Source: a virus. Taken from it: a stretch of 32,737 bases of DNA. How positions within the stretch are numbered: position 1 is the first letter of the stretch; the number at the start of each line of letters is the position of its first letter. The notes below the pieces were generated by a model. It made no database searches and had not been told where the DNA came from. It saw only the letters and a list, made by a program, of their open reading frames with translations. Position numbers and translations under genes: made by a program. The stretch covers positions 1 through 32,737 of the IMG/VR virus record IMGVR_UViG_3300027969_000279. One strand, 5' to 3'. This document shows positions 14,957 to 23,835 of this stretch, piece by piece.

Positions 14957-15178
14957 CTATTCTTCGCTTTGGTCAGATTGCTCTGATTCTACTGTTTCTG
15001 ATTCAAAATCAGATTCTTCCGTTTCAGGAGTAATAAAATTTTGTGCAACAACCTGTTTAGCGGCTTCAATATGGGCAGTCACTTTATCGTGGATTGCTCC
15101 ATACAATTCGCTTCTAAAATTTACTGCGTCTGCATCCATTGCGTAATCAACAATATTGCGGGTTGAAAATCCTGACAT
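14957..15178 (-). CDS. Prohead core protein (gp67/gp68-like)
   Basis: This is a small 73-aa protein at the gp67/gp68 position, directly after the portal gene. The N-terminal half is helical (VDYAMDADAVNFRSELYGAI) and continues DKVTAHIEAAKQVVAQNF, which is the pattern seen in short prohead core proteins. The C-terminal 25 residues are acidic (EESDFESETVESEQSDQSEE), a feature of internal core proteins cut by gp21. A good AGGAG site precedes the ATG, and a late promoter element lies 27 bases upstream. gp67 and gp68 cannot be told apart here. Confidence 0.72.
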   Translation of the reverse strand: MSGFSTRNIVDYAMDADAVNFRSELYGAIHDKVTAHIEAAKQVVAQNFITPETEESDFESETVESEQSDQSEE

Positions 15179-15204
15179 TTTTGTATCTCCTTATACCAAT
15201 TATA

Positions 15205-15212
15205 TATTTATC
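15205..15212 (-). promoter_or_regulatory. Late promoter for the core protein-gp21 group
   Basis: Minus strand GATAAATA is 7 of 8 identical to the T4 late consensus, 26 bases before the ATG of the 73-aa core gene. It overlaps no coding sequence and follows the portal gene stop codon. Confidence 0.72.
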
Positions 15213-15214
15213 AA

Positions 15215-16840
15215 CTATGCTTTTTCTTGGTCGGCTTTGCCTGTATCTTTGACAGGAACATCGGCCGGATTGGCTGGTTGTTGTGGTACACCAGACATCA
15301 TCATTTGTTGTGCCACATCATTACCAACTGCGACTGGTAATCCAAAACCATCTTTCTTCTCTTGGTTAATCTCTTTGTCCATCATCTCAATCTCATCATC
15401 AGATAAACGAAGAACATTACGTTGAATCCATGACTGTGAGAAGTAACGACCTGTGTATGGATCAACAGAACTTAACAACTGTAAACGGTTAGTCATTAAC
15501 TCTGCATCTTTAAGTTCAGAGAAGTTATTATCTTTAATGAAGTCATAGTAAATATGTTCCTTCATTTCTTTCCATTCATCATCGGTACAAATACCTTTGA
15601 GAACGCATTGGACACGAAGTGCTTGTTCAAACAAATCAGAAAACTTGTTGCGCATACGGTCAACAAATTTGGCAAACTTTAGTTCGTCACGGGTAATTTC
15701 ATTGCTACGGCCAAGTGAAAAACCATTCAATTCTGGATTTAAACGAGAAACTGGTACGTTTAAAGCTTTGTATAATTTCTTTTCAAAGTACTTAACATCT
15801 TCTAACTCACCTAAGTTTTGACCACCAGGTAATGTAGTAATCTCTGTGCCTTTTCCACCTTCACGGCGTGGCAACCAAAAATCTTCCATCATTGACAAGA
15901 ACTTGCGGTCATCACGGACTTCACCTGTATTGGCATCGTATACAAGTTTGTTCTTGTATTTTACCATGATGTCACGGAGGTATTGTTCTGCCTTTAACTT
16001 AGGTAAATTACCAACGTCAATATAAAAAATACGGCGTTCAGGAGCACGACTAATTCTGTAAATAACTGTAGCATCTTCAATCATCCTTAACTGATTTAAT
16101 GGTTTGATTGCTTTGTGTAGATACGACAATACCACGGCACGGCGAGAATCCATGAGACCAGAAACAACTGAGATAATGGAATCTGTGGTAATACGGACAC
16201 CAACAGGACCAAAGTTGCTAGAAGAACCAGTAGTAACCTTATCATTGAAGATATAATATTCATTAACAAGATCCATTACCTCCACGCCAGTGCGTTCATC
16301 TTTTTTCTTTTTAATCTCACGAACTTTACGCAGTTTGCGTGGATCAATATATCTTAATTCTTTAATGCCTTCTGTTGGTCTTTCACGGTCAATAATAACA
16401 TGGTAGAACATTCTACCATCCACATAGTATCTACGGAAAATATCGTGTGCCAAGCTTTTGTAATTCAGCATACGAAGAACAGTATTAAACTCAGCACGAA
16501 TGGCGTTTTTAATTTTTTCTGGTTGCTTTAATTCATCCATAATGATTTTGATATTTTTACCATCATCATCTTGGCAAATAGCTTCATTAACAATATCGTC
16601 AATGGCGGCTTCAATTTCTGGCTGCATAGCCATTTCACGGTATCGTGAGATTAGTTCAACTTCATTTTTAGCGGTGCCGTCTAGGTCAACATATGTTCCA
16701 TAATAAGCGGCTGATGTAATCGTTAATGCGCCATCGTCATTGGTTGGCGGCGAAAACGACTGTTGGACTCCAGCTTCGTCTTCCGACTTAGCTCGAGCAA
16801 TTGTAAAACCAAAAAGAGAGAATTTATTTAAAGCTGCCAT
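15215..16840 (-). CDS. 20: gp20 portal vertex protein
   Basis: The portal ring is the DNA entry channel and starts prohead assembly. The 541-aa protein (T4: 524) has family sequences along its length: YREMAMQPEIEAAIDDIVNEA, FYHVIIDRERPTEGIKELRYIDP, LPKLKAEQYLRDIMVKYKNK, EDFWLPRREGGKGTEITTLPGG and LNVPVSRL. A C-terminal tail (about 490-541) rich in Q, P and K follows. No late promoter was found before it; the gap to gp19 holds a terminator instead, so it depends on readthrough or on a promoter I do not recognise. Confidence 0.97.
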   Translation of the reverse strand: MAALNKFSLFGFTIARAKSEDEAGVQQSFSPPTNDDGALTITSAAYYGTYVDLDGTAKNEVELISRYREMAMQPEIEAAIDDIVNEAICQDDDGKNIKIIMDELKQPEKIKNAIRAEFNTVLRMLNYKSLAHDIFRRYYVDGRMFYHVIIDRERPTEGIKELRYIDPRKLRKVREIKKKKDERTGVEVMDLVNEYYIFNDKVTTGSSSNFGPVGVRITTDSIISVVSGLMDSRRAVVLSYLHKAIKPLNQLRMIEDATVIYRISRAPERRIFYIDVGNLPKLKAEQYLRDIMVKYKNKLVYDANTGEVRDDRKFLSMMEDFWLPRREGGKGTEITTLPGGQNLGELEDVKYFEKKLYKALNVPVSRLNPELNGFSLGRSNEITRDELKFAKFVDRMRNKFSDLFEQALRVQCVLKGICTDDEWKEMKEHIYYDFIKDNNFSELKDAELMTNRLQLLSSVDPYTGRYFSQSWIQRNVLRLSDDEIEMMDKEINQEKKDGFGLPVAVGNDVAQQMMMSGVPQQPANPADVPVKDTGKADQEKA

Positions 16841-16857
16841 ATTGTTCTAATCCAATT

Positions 16858-16891
16858 CAAAAAAACATGATGGAGAGGACTAAGCCTCTCC
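16858..16891 (-). terminator. Rho-independent terminator after gp19
   Basis: Minus strand: a 7-bp perfect stem GGAGAGG/CCTCTCC with a 6-base loop (16872-16891), then ATCATG and a run of seven T (16858-16865). The short interruption before the T-run may weaken it. It would reduce transcription from tail genes into the portal gene. Confidence 0.75.
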
Positions 16892-16900
16892 GTAAAATAA

Positions 16901-17446
16901 TTAAGTAGTAGTTGGCGCTGATTCCCACCATTGATAGGCAAATGTTGCCGAGTATTCTTCAATGGTATCGTTTGAACCCCAATCTAAATCAATTGGTGCC
17001 AAATCTAATGGGAACAAACCTACAAATTTATAAGATTTGATAATGTTACCGGTTTTACCATACTGGTCAACTTTTGCATCAACAGTATAACCTGATGGAC
17101 CACCAGCACTTGCATTACGCACATTACCTGTATGACTATTTATTGCGTTCATCCAGGACTCAAGTGCGTTACGAACTGTAAAATCTTCATCGTTAATAAT
17201 TTGTAGTGACCAATCAGTAAAGGTACGGTTACCAGCAAACTTGAGTTCACGACCAAAATAATACAAAGGTACAGTACCTACGGTAGAACCAGGTAACTGT
17301 GCCGATTTGGCCATAAATGTTGTTTTCTGTGAAGCGGCTGTGCCATTAGTTGCAACTGTTGGGAAGGATAGAGTTACTTGAAATAGATTGGGACGAGCAC
17401 CGTCACCAATCATATTTGCTCTAAATTCTGTTACATTGAATGCCAT
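16901..17446 (-). CDS. 19: gp19 tail tube protein
   Basis: This forms the inner tube of the contractile tail. The 181-aa protein (T4: 163) begins FNVTEFRANMIGDGARPNLF, the classical gp19 start, and has the AQLPGSTVGTVP and NRTFTDWSLQIINDEDF blocks plus the LDWGSNDTIEEYSATFAYQWWE ending split across the last strand. A strong AGGAG lies before the ATG, and a NATAAATA element is 20 bases upstream within the end of gp18. The next downstream feature is a terminator, matching the large amount of tube needed. Confidence 0.96.
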   Translation of the reverse strand: MAFNVTEFRANMIGDGARPNLFQVTLSFPTVATNGTAASQKTTFMAKSAQLPGSTVGTVPLYYFGRELKFAGNRTFTDWSLQIINDEDFTVRNALESWMNAINSHTGNVRNASAGGPSGYTVDAKVDQYGKTGNIIKSYKFVGLFPLDLAPIDLDWGSNDTIEEYSATFAYQWWESAPTTT

Positions 17447-17466
17447 TCTTTTCTCCTATTCGTTAG

Positions 17467-17474
17467 TATTTATT
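17467..17474 (-). promoter_or_regulatory. Late promoter for gp19
   Basis: Minus strand AATAAATA (7 of 8 to the T4 late consensus) lies 20 bases before the gp19 ATG and overlaps the gp18 stop codon. Such a promoter would let the tube be made in excess of the sheath. Confidence 0.6.
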
Positions 17475-19194
17475 GACCAGCTGCACCAACGACTGTTGTA
17501 AAGTTGACGCCAGTTCTTACAGCAACGAAATTCAATTGGATGTAATTGATTGAACGAGCAGGCTTGATGTAAATATCACCAACAAATTGATTAGAATCAA
17601 TAACTTGCGGTGTATTATTTGTAGTATCACAAACAACACGGAAGTCAGTAATACCACGGCGACCTTGAACATCTCGTAAGAATGGAGTTACCATGGCAAC
17701 AAAATCTGCTCTGGTAAAGTCATCATTGAATTCAAACAAAGAATATTTAGAGGCAGTAGAAATTGCTTTTTCGAGTACAATAAACAATCTGCGTACATTA
17801 ATACGGTCAAACGCTGATGGTTTGGCTTGTAATGTTTTATCGCCGTAAAGAACTGTTCCTTGACCTGGTAAAGAAACAACAGAATTAATACCTTTAGAAT
17901 ACAATGTATCTCTATCTGTTTGCTTTGGATTCCATGCCAAACGAACAACATTCTTTAATGCGCCACGATTTAATCCAGCAGGTGAGAACCATGGATCTGT
18001 AACTGAATCGGTGTACACACAAAGACCAGCAATGTCAGCATTTAGTGGAACATATTGGTAAGTATTGTTGTATTTGTTGAACATATACTTCCAACCAGAA
18101 TCGGCAACAGCGTAAGATGTTGTACGATTTAATCCGTTGTACCAATTAGTAATATTGGTTGTTTCAGAACCACTTTGATTTACTACGGCAGAAGATGGTG
18201 GTGAAATAAATGCTACACAATCTTTACGAGTATTAACAATGTTATCAATGACGTATTGTTGTACTGTATTACTTGCTGCACCAGTAATTACCAAAGAAAT
18301 ATCTACATCGTCTGGACTTTGGAAATAAGAATAACCAGTAATTGTATTTGCATCAACTGGAAGAGCATCGAAACCACCAAGTAGATTTACTGTATTTGCA
18401 GTTGAAATTGTTGCAAAACTAAAATTATTGGATGCTGGTTTGTTCCAAGTAGAATTCGTTGTTGCATAGTTTGGAGGATCCATTGCGTAGATATATTTGG
18501 ACTGATTCAAAATTACTTGTTTGTACCAGTTTGAATTACCTAATGAATCTGTGGTGTTAGTTGCTTTAGATAGGTATGGAAACGTTTCTAATACTGTACC
18601 TTTTGTACCAGTAAATGCGCCACCAGCGTCCACAACAGCAATGTGAACTTCATCGTTAGATGCGCCATATGCAGCTGCTTGAGCGGATGTACCAGGAGCA
18701 CCATTAAAGAAACTAGCAACACCGTAACCATTAATGTTCCATGTGGAAGTATATGAACCAGCATCAACAATAGAAATTGCTAAAGAGTTTCCTAAACTAC
18801 CAAGATATCTAGCTGCCCAAGGACCATATGCGTTAGCCGCATCAGCATTTAACACAGAATCAGTATAAACTTGTCGATTTGGAATATAAACTTGTTGACT
18901 TGATGGTGGAGCAGAAATAGCGTTAGTAGCAAAACCGTCTACAACACGAACAATTTTTAAATTGTTACCGTAAGCTAAGAAAGAAGCTGCTGTTAGGAAA
19001 GAAGTTGCTGTATTACTATTAGGTTTACCAAAAGTATTTACGAGATTTACTTCATCGGTAACTGTAACAATTTGAAACGCTGGACCCCATGCAAAGTTTC
19101 CAGAGTATGCACCGGCAGTAGTTAGTATTGAAGGAACAACCGTGGTTTGGTCGACTTCAGATACGGATACGCCTGGAGAGATTTGGATTGCCAT
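17470..19194 (-). CDS. 18: gp18 contractile tail sheath
   Basis: The sheath surrounds the tube and contracts on infection. The 574-aa protein (T4: 659) opens with ISPGVSVSEVDQTTVVPSI, a hallmark, and ends with the conserved core (RRGITDFRVVCDTTNNTP, FVGDIYIKPARSINYIQLNF) that joins neighbouring subunits. The shorter middle part is the variable surface region, here rich in S, T and N. The start has AAGGAG 8 bases upstream, and a late promoter element 50 bases upstream in a 76-base gap after gp17. Confidence 0.97.
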   Translation of the reverse strand: MAIQISPGVSVSEVDQTTVVPSILTTAGAYSGNFAWGPAFQIVTVTDEVNLVNTFGKPNSNTATSFLTAASFLAYGNNLKIVRVVDGFATNAISAPPSSQQVYIPNRQVYTDSVLNADAANAYGPWAARYLGSLGNSLAISIVDAGSYTSTWNINGYGVASFFNGAPGTSAQAAAYGASNDEVHIAVVDAGGAFTGTKGTVLETFPYLSKATNTTDSLGNSNWYKQVILNQSKYIYAMDPPNYATTNSTWNKPASNNFSFATISTANTVNLLGGFDALPVDANTITGYSYFQSPDDVDISLVITGAASNTVQQYVIDNIVNTRKDCVAFISPPSSAVVNQSGSETTNITNWYNGLNRTTSYAVADSGWKYMFNKYNNTYQYVPLNADIAGLCVYTDSVTDPWFSPAGLNRGALKNVVRLAWNPKQTDRDTLYSKGINSVVSLPGQGTVLYGDKTLQAKPSAFDRINVRRLFIVLEKAISTASKYSLFEFNDDFTRADFVAMVTPFLRDVQGRRGITDFRVVCDTTNNTPQVIDSNQFVGDIYIKPARSINYIQLNFVAVRTGVNFTTVVGAAGQ

Positions 19195-19244
19195 TTATTA
19201 TCTCCTTGATATATGATTTATTGGCACTTACGATACTATAATGA

Positions 19245-19252
19245 TATTTATG
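19245..19252 (-). promoter_or_regulatory. Late promoter for gp18
   Basis: Minus strand CATAAATA (7 of 8 to the T4 late consensus) lies 50 bases before the gp18 ATG in the gap between gp17 and gp18. Confidence 0.72.
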
Positions 19253-19270
19253 ATAGGCCGTATTTAGAGA

Positions 19271-20929
19271 TTACCTACTCATTTCTCTAAAAAAATCAGC
19301 ATAGATTTCTTTACCATCTGCTTTTTCCCATACATCTCCACCCTCCAACATAAATTCATGTTCTAATCCGTTCTCAATGACCGGTGCAGGTAGAGTTTCT
19401 TCGTCATACTGGTTCATATTTTCAAGTTGAAGTTGCTTACGAACATCATGAGCAACAATTTCTTTAAAAAGAACTTGCGTGGTTGCCCAAGCAAAAGTGA
19501 CCAGTCCCATAACCATATCATCATTGGCGTCATCTTCGGCAGCAAAAGAAGTCTTGCTTGCCACAAAAGTAGTCAATTCTGAAATGGTATCAAAATCGTT
19601 AATAATTAATTTATTACCTTCAATCAATGTCTTTAAGTTAGAACAACCAATTCTTTTAACCTGAGTAGACATTTTTAAACCCATCTGAATACCTCTGGCA
19701 AAACCAGCCGATAATTGTTGTGGTTTTTTGTTACCTGTAAATACTTTAAATAGATTTTCGTACTCTAAGTCTTGGTGAAGAATATCAGCAATCTGTGGAG
19801 TATTGTTAATTTCAATCAAAACATAGGCATCATTATACATTCTAGCCGCATTATAAATTACGGTTGGGAATAACAAGGTTGAGATAGAAGAACTCTTGTA
19901 TGTGGCAACCTGTTCGTATGGCATGGTTGTCATATCAATTATTGAGAATGTTGACGAATCTAATCCTTTGCCTTCTGAAACATCCACAAACATACCGTAA
20001 ATATGAGGTTTATCATCTTTAACTGGAGGTTTATAAATTTTAACTTTGTCGTGTTCGGCAACTGCTTCTTGGTAAACCAACTGTTGTAATTTTTGTGCTG
20101 AGATTAAAGTATTGGAAGAACCTAAGAACTCTGTTTCAAACTCCTGACGGAACTGGTGTTCAGAAGTATTTTTAATAGTTTCTTCTTTCCAAGCATCATC
20201 ACGACCTGGAACCATAGACCAATGAATTTCAAACGGAACATAATTGTTTTTCTTGTTTGTTGCATCTGTCCAAAGTTTGTAGAACAAATTCATACCATTT
20301 GGTGTAGATACAATAATAATCTTTGTTTTAGTACCAGCAGTAATAACTGGATAAACTGAGGTGATAAAGTCGTAGGCAATATTGGATGGTACGAAAGCAA
20401 ACTCATCTAAGAATACAATGTTAAACGAACCGGAACGAGCCGCTGAACCTGAAGTAGAAGAAGCAATAATTACAGAACCGTTTTCTAATTCAATACGACC
20501 TTTGTTCCACTCTACAACACCTTGTTGCATCCACATTGGTAGATTCTCATATGCCAATTGAAGTTTACCAAGAATGGCACGAGCAGTTTCACCACGGTTA
20601 GCAAGAACGGCAATCGATTGAGAATCTTTAAACAAAACTGTCCAAAGTAAATAGGCAACAGCAGTAGTAGTTTTACCAACCTGACGAGGACATTTAACAA
20701 TACTAAAACGATTATCATGAAAAGTACTAATCATATCTTTCTGAAAATCGTACATATTAAAAGGCACTAGACCTTCATCTAATGTAATAATATTCATGTA
20801 TTTGGTAAAGTAAATAGGATCTTGAGCGCATTTGACATACTCATCAAACTGCTCTTTTGTGTATTCAACTTTGACACCTACCCGTTTTAGTAAGGGGTTG
20901 TCACGGTACGATTCTTTATTTGTGGCCAT
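19271..20929 (-). CDS. 17: gp17 large terminase (packaging ATPase-nuclease)
   Basis: This motor cuts concatemeric DNA and pumps it into the prohead. The 552-aa protein (T4: 610) has an N-terminal ATPase with Walker A CPRQVGKTTT (about 80-89), Walker B IVFLDEF (171-177) and a coupling motif IVSTPNG (about 206-212). Its C-terminal RNase H-like nuclease has the acidic pattern FVDVSEGKGLD (D316) and a late DD pair in AEDDANDDMVMG. The gene overlaps gp16 by 14 bases, so both terminase subunits are coupled. Confidence 0.98.
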   Translation of the reverse strand: MATNKESYRDNPLLKRVGVKVEYTKEQFDEYVKCAQDPIYFTKYMNIITLDEGLVPFNMYDFQKDMISTFHDNRFSIVKCPRQVGKTTTAVAYLLWTVLFKDSQSIAVLANRGETARAILGKLQLAYENLPMWMQQGVVEWNKGRIELENGSVIIASSTSGSAARSGSFNIVFLDEFAFVPSNIAYDFITSVYPVITAGTKTKIIIVSTPNGMNLFYKLWTDATNKKNNYVPFEIHWSMVPGRDDAWKEETIKNTSEHQFRQEFETEFLGSSNTLISAQKLQQLVYQEAVAEHDKVKIYKPPVKDDKPHIYGMFVDVSEGKGLDSSTFSIIDMTTMPYEQVATYKSSSISTLLFPTVIYNAARMYNDAYVLIEINNTPQIADILHQDLEYENLFKVFTGNKKPQQLSAGFARGIQMGLKMSTQVKRIGCSNLKTLIEGNKLIINDFDTISELTTFVASKTSFAAEDDANDDMVMGLVTFAWATTQVLFKEIVAHDVRKQLQLENMNQYDEETLPAPVIENGLEHEFMLEGGDVWEKADGKEIYADFFREMSR

Positions 20930-21338
20930 TGTCTTTGAGTAACTTACCTAAATCAGCAGTTGAGCCAACAAAAATGGCTTTGTCAATTGTGGTATTATTG
21001 GTTTCTTTTTTGGTGTTGTCCATCTCACGCATTTGTTTTTGAATTGATAACAATTCTTTGTTGGCGTCTACCATATTTTTAAGTAGACCACCATAAACTT
21101 CAAATGCTCGAGGATGTTGTCCTGCTTTGGCAATCTCTAAAATCTCATGCATGGCTTCCTGACCTTGGTCAATAATACCTTGAAGATTTTCCCGTGATTG
21201 TTGGTAAGCATCCGTTAAATCGGATTCAATATCGGGTTTATTATATTTGGCAGACACCGTTGGAAGTTTTTCTTTCTTAACTTCTTCAATAGGTGTCACA
21301 TCAAATATATCAGATAAGTTTTTATTCAATTCGTTCAT
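20916..21338 (-). CDS. 16: gp16 small terminase
   Basis: The small subunit regulates gp17 and recognises DNA for packaging. The 140-aa protein (T4: 164) carries the family's central helical block (DLTDAYQQSRENLQGIIDQG, EAMHEILEIAKAGQHPRAFEV, then LKNMVDANKELLSIQKQM), which forms the oligomerising coiled coil. The ends are low-complexity. It overlaps gp17 by 14 bases and follows two accessory adhesin-like genes, whereas in T4 gp15 comes directly before it. Confidence 0.95.
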   Translation of the reverse strand: MNELNKNLSDIFDVTPIEEVKKEKLPTVSAKYNKPDIESDLTDAYQQSRENLQGIIDQGQEAMHEILEIAKAGQHPRAFEVYGGLLKNMVDANKELLSIQKQMREMDNTKKETNNTTIDKAIFVGSTADLGKLLKDNGHK

Positions 21339-21352
21339 ATAATTATATAGGT

Positions 21353-22090
21353 TTAATATCCAAATCTAGTTTTATATGCTGCGTGTTCTGCTTGAATTTC
21401 TGCTAAAGACAATTCTTTATTCCAAACTTTAACAAAACCCACATCTGCATCCACTTGTTCTGTGCTGGTAGTGCTGTTTACAAATCTTCCAAATAATCTC
21501 AATCCATTGAATCCATTGTTTGTGGAACTAGTGCCATTAGTTCCGCTTGGAGCTGTGTTAGTTGCTATATAACTTTTTCCTTTGCTTGCACCAGCAGATC
21601 CAGTATTAGTGACCCATATGAAATGCCAAGCAGTATCTGCGGTAGTTGAATTTGATCCAATAAAATTATCAGCATAAGCAAGGTTCATAACACCGCCATT
21701 GCCAGACCACAATCCCATTAGAAAATCAGGTGATGCTGAGTTAGCATTTAATAATCTCCCAATATTAGTGCCGTTCCACTTGTATGCCATACCCACAGTA
21801 AATGCTTGTGCGCTACCGTAATTTGGACCAAATGTCATAAAATTATTAGTACTAGCAGTTGTCACCCTAAACACACCACCGCTGGCACTATTCCAACTAA
21901 TTCTTGGAGTAGGATTAAGTACTGTTATGGCAAAACCACTTGCGCCGTTTATGACACTGCCATTTACTGGCACCGCAGAATAATTGGCAGCATCCAAATC
22001 AAGTACTAAGTTTGGAGATACAATAGGTGTACTTGTTGTCGCACTAACTCGTATTCCATTACCAAAAGTAATACCTGGACCAATAATCAT
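21353..22090 (-). CDS. LamG/concanavalin-like adhesin-type tail protein
   Basis: The 245-aa protein starts MIIGPGITFGNGI and then NLVLDLDAANYSA, a start common to LamG-like (laminin G/concanavalin jelly-roll) phage proteins. Typical strands follow: FTVGMAYKWN, TAWHFIWVTNTGS, GLRLFGRF, then DVGFVKVWNKELSLAEIQ, the last being the usual LamG ending of a beta strand and short helix. Such domains bind sugars or glycoproteins on receptors. It lies 14 bases before gp16 and 2 bases after the next tail-fibre-like gene, outside the T4 gene order. It is probably a virion surface or tail-fibre component. The host receptor is unknown. Confidence 0.75.
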   Translation of the reverse strand: MIIGPGITFGNGIRVSATTSTPIVSPNLVLDLDAANYSAVPVNGSVINGASGFAITVLNPTPRISWNSASGGVFRVTTASTNNFMTFGPNYGSAQAFTVGMAYKWNGTNIGRLLNANSASPDFLMGLWSGNGGVMNLAYADNFIGSNSTTADTAWHFIWVTNTGSAGASKGKSYIATNTAPSGTNGTSSTNNGFNGLRLFGRFVNSTTSTEQVDADVGFVKVWNKELSLAEIQAEHAAYKTRFGY

Positions 22091-22092
22091 AA

Positions 22093-22734
22093 TTATAGTG
22101 CTGCAATTGCAGCTTGAAATGCGGCATAGGTTGCAGAACTGGCAACCAATGATTTAAGTTGAGTTCGAGAAATAGAACCACCTATTTGAATGGTGTTGTC
22201 TGGAAATAATAAAGCTCCATTTGCAACAAATGTCCAAGTATTAGATACTGTTTGAAGTGATAAATTATAATTTTGAGTTGTAATTGTAGTTATGGAAGGA
22301 CTTGATGCTGGAGGTGATGTTGTGACTGTTAAAACATTATTTACATTTATTGTTCCCGCTACATTCAAATTACCATCAAATGTGCCTGATGTATTTGCAA
22401 GTGCATTATTGGCTTTATTAAACGCAGCTTGTGCCAAATTTGTTGCAGTTGTAATGTTGGTGTTCTGAGAAAGATTAACACCGATTCCATAATTACTCAA
22501 AGTTAGAGCTGAGTTAGCCGTAGTTCCAGCTGTATTGGCTTGATTAAAAGCCGCTTGAGCAAATGGATTAATTCCAACAAATCTTTCCGTGGCCAGTCTT
22601 GTACCGCCTGCAGTTGTGCCATCATGCACAGTAATAGTTTTGTTGGTGGTATCAACAATAAGTTCTCCTACTGCACCAGTAACACTTAAAAGTGCTGTAT
22701 TTGAATATCGTTTAAATTGTAATGTTCTGGACAT
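22093..22734 (-). CDS. Tail fibre-like protein with Mtd-type N-terminus
   Basis: The 213-aa protein begins LQFKRYSNTALLSVTGAVGELI, then VDTTNKTITVHDGTTAGG, which matches the small beta-prism N-terminal region of tail fibres and Mtd-type receptor proteins (ELxxDTTxxxxxxHDG). A repeat-rich centre follows, with two copies of AQAAFN(Q/K)AN about 50 residues apart and N-rich strands, then a C-terminal LFPDNTIQIGG element often seen before the tip of phage fibres. It has no obvious chaperone domain. It is paired with the LamG-like gene (2-base gap) and lies between gp15 and gp16, so it is likely a minor fibre or adhesin. Confidence 0.7.
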   Translation of the reverse strand: MSRTLQFKRYSNTALLSVTGAVGELIVDTTNKTITVHDGTTAGGTRLATERFVGINPFAQAAFNQANTAGTTANSALTLSNYGIGVNLSQNTNITTATNLAQAAFNKANNALANTSGTFDGNLNVAGTINVNNVLTVTTSPPASSPSITTITTQNYNLSLQTVSNTWTFVANGALLFPDNTIQIGGSISRTQLKSLVASSATYAAFQAAIAAL

Positions 22735-22743
22735 TTTAAGCCT

Positions 22744-23835
22744 CTAGTTAAAGTCTGTTTTGTTTTCTATTTCGGTTGATAAATCATCTACGCCAACTTC
22801 AGTCATTAAATCACCAGCAAATGTTGTTGATGTAGTAATAATAGATTGTGTATTTGGAGCTTCATTAATTACGGTAGTATATGTATACAATGAGTTTGCA
22901 TTAGCATCTGTTGGATTAGGCACAACAATAATTTGTGCCTGCACATTGGACTTAGTTTCATACGATGTAAACATATAATTGGCATTAGTAACAGTACCAA
23001 TAATAGGTAATGATGAAACAAAATTACCATTAATGTTTGTTAATCTTAATATTTTACCTACGCCATCCCAAAGAACTACTCTAGCCGTTGCTGTTGAAGT
23101 ACCCAAAGAATAACCTTGATATACATTTTCACCTTGTCGATATTTACCTAAACCTGTTGTTGTATTGAAATCAATTGTATCTGTTGGTGTTATCATTGGT
23201 AAAAAATTTGTAATCGAAGCATAAATTTGTTTTGCGGCAGATGTTTGACCATAAACAAAACCTTTAACGGTAAAATTTAATGTCCAAATAATCATTCGAG
23301 TTTCAGACATTCTATCACCTTCATACAACACTTCATATTGTGTATCATTTAAAATAACTGGTACTTCTTTAATGATACCCATTTCAGGAACCAAATTTAA
23401 TTTAATTGTGTAATCTGGTGTAAAATAAGGAAGAATATGTTCAATGATTTGTGTACCATCTTCAATGTTGCGAACATAAAGATATAAACTAAAATCAAAA
23501 TTATATGGTACAGGATTGTATTGAGATTTTACTACACCACCACTTGTAACCGCAGCATTTTTAATATTGGTATTTTGTTTTCTTGTAGCATCATATTGAA
23601 GTCCATTCATTTCGAATGACAAACGAGGTAATGTTGTTGAAACTTTTTTATCCAAATACGGATCACTTTCAAGTCTTTGTACATACAATTCTTTTGCTGC
23701 ATAAGCAATAGGCACAACAAATCTTTCTGCTTCAGAATTATCTCCGTTATAACGAACCAAAGTAATATCTTTAAATAGATTACCAAAACCTACTACAAGT
23801 TTACGAATGATTCGATTATATGATGTATTTGCCAT
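22744..23835 (-). CDS. 15: gp15 tail terminator/sheath stabiliser
   Basis: gp15 forms the ring at the top of the tail. The N-terminal 210 residues match T4 gp15 in order: SYNRIIRKLVVGFGNLFKDI, FVVPIAYAAKELYVQRLE, TTLPRLSFEMNGLQYDATRK, VKSQYNPVPYNFDFSLYLYV and IEHILPYFTPDY, then TRMIIWTLNFTVKGFVYG. Length is 363 aa against 272 in T4; the extra residues form a C-terminal extension. In it, residues 234-290 (GENVYQGYSLGTSTATARVV then LRLTNINGNF, IIGTVTN) form a small beta-domain that also appears in gp14 and gp13. It overlaps gp14 by 1 base. Confidence 0.95.
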   Translation of the reverse strand: MANTSYNRIIRKLVVGFGNLFKDITLVRYNGDNSEAERFVVPIAYAAKELYVQRLESDPYLDKKVSTTLPRLSFEMNGLQYDATRKQNTNIKNAAVTSGGVVKSQYNPVPYNFDFSLYLYVRNIEDGTQIIEHILPYFTPDYTIKLNLVPEMGIIKEVPVILNDTQYEVLYEGDRMSETRMIIWTLNFTVKGFVYGQTSAAKQIYASITNFLPMITPTDTIDFNTTTGLGKYRQGENVYQGYSLGTSTATARVVLWDGVGKILRLTNINGNFVSSLPIIGTVTNANYMFTSYETKSNVQAQIIVVPNPTDANANSLYTYTTVINEAPNTQSIITTSTTFAGDLMTEVGVDDLSTEIENKTDFN

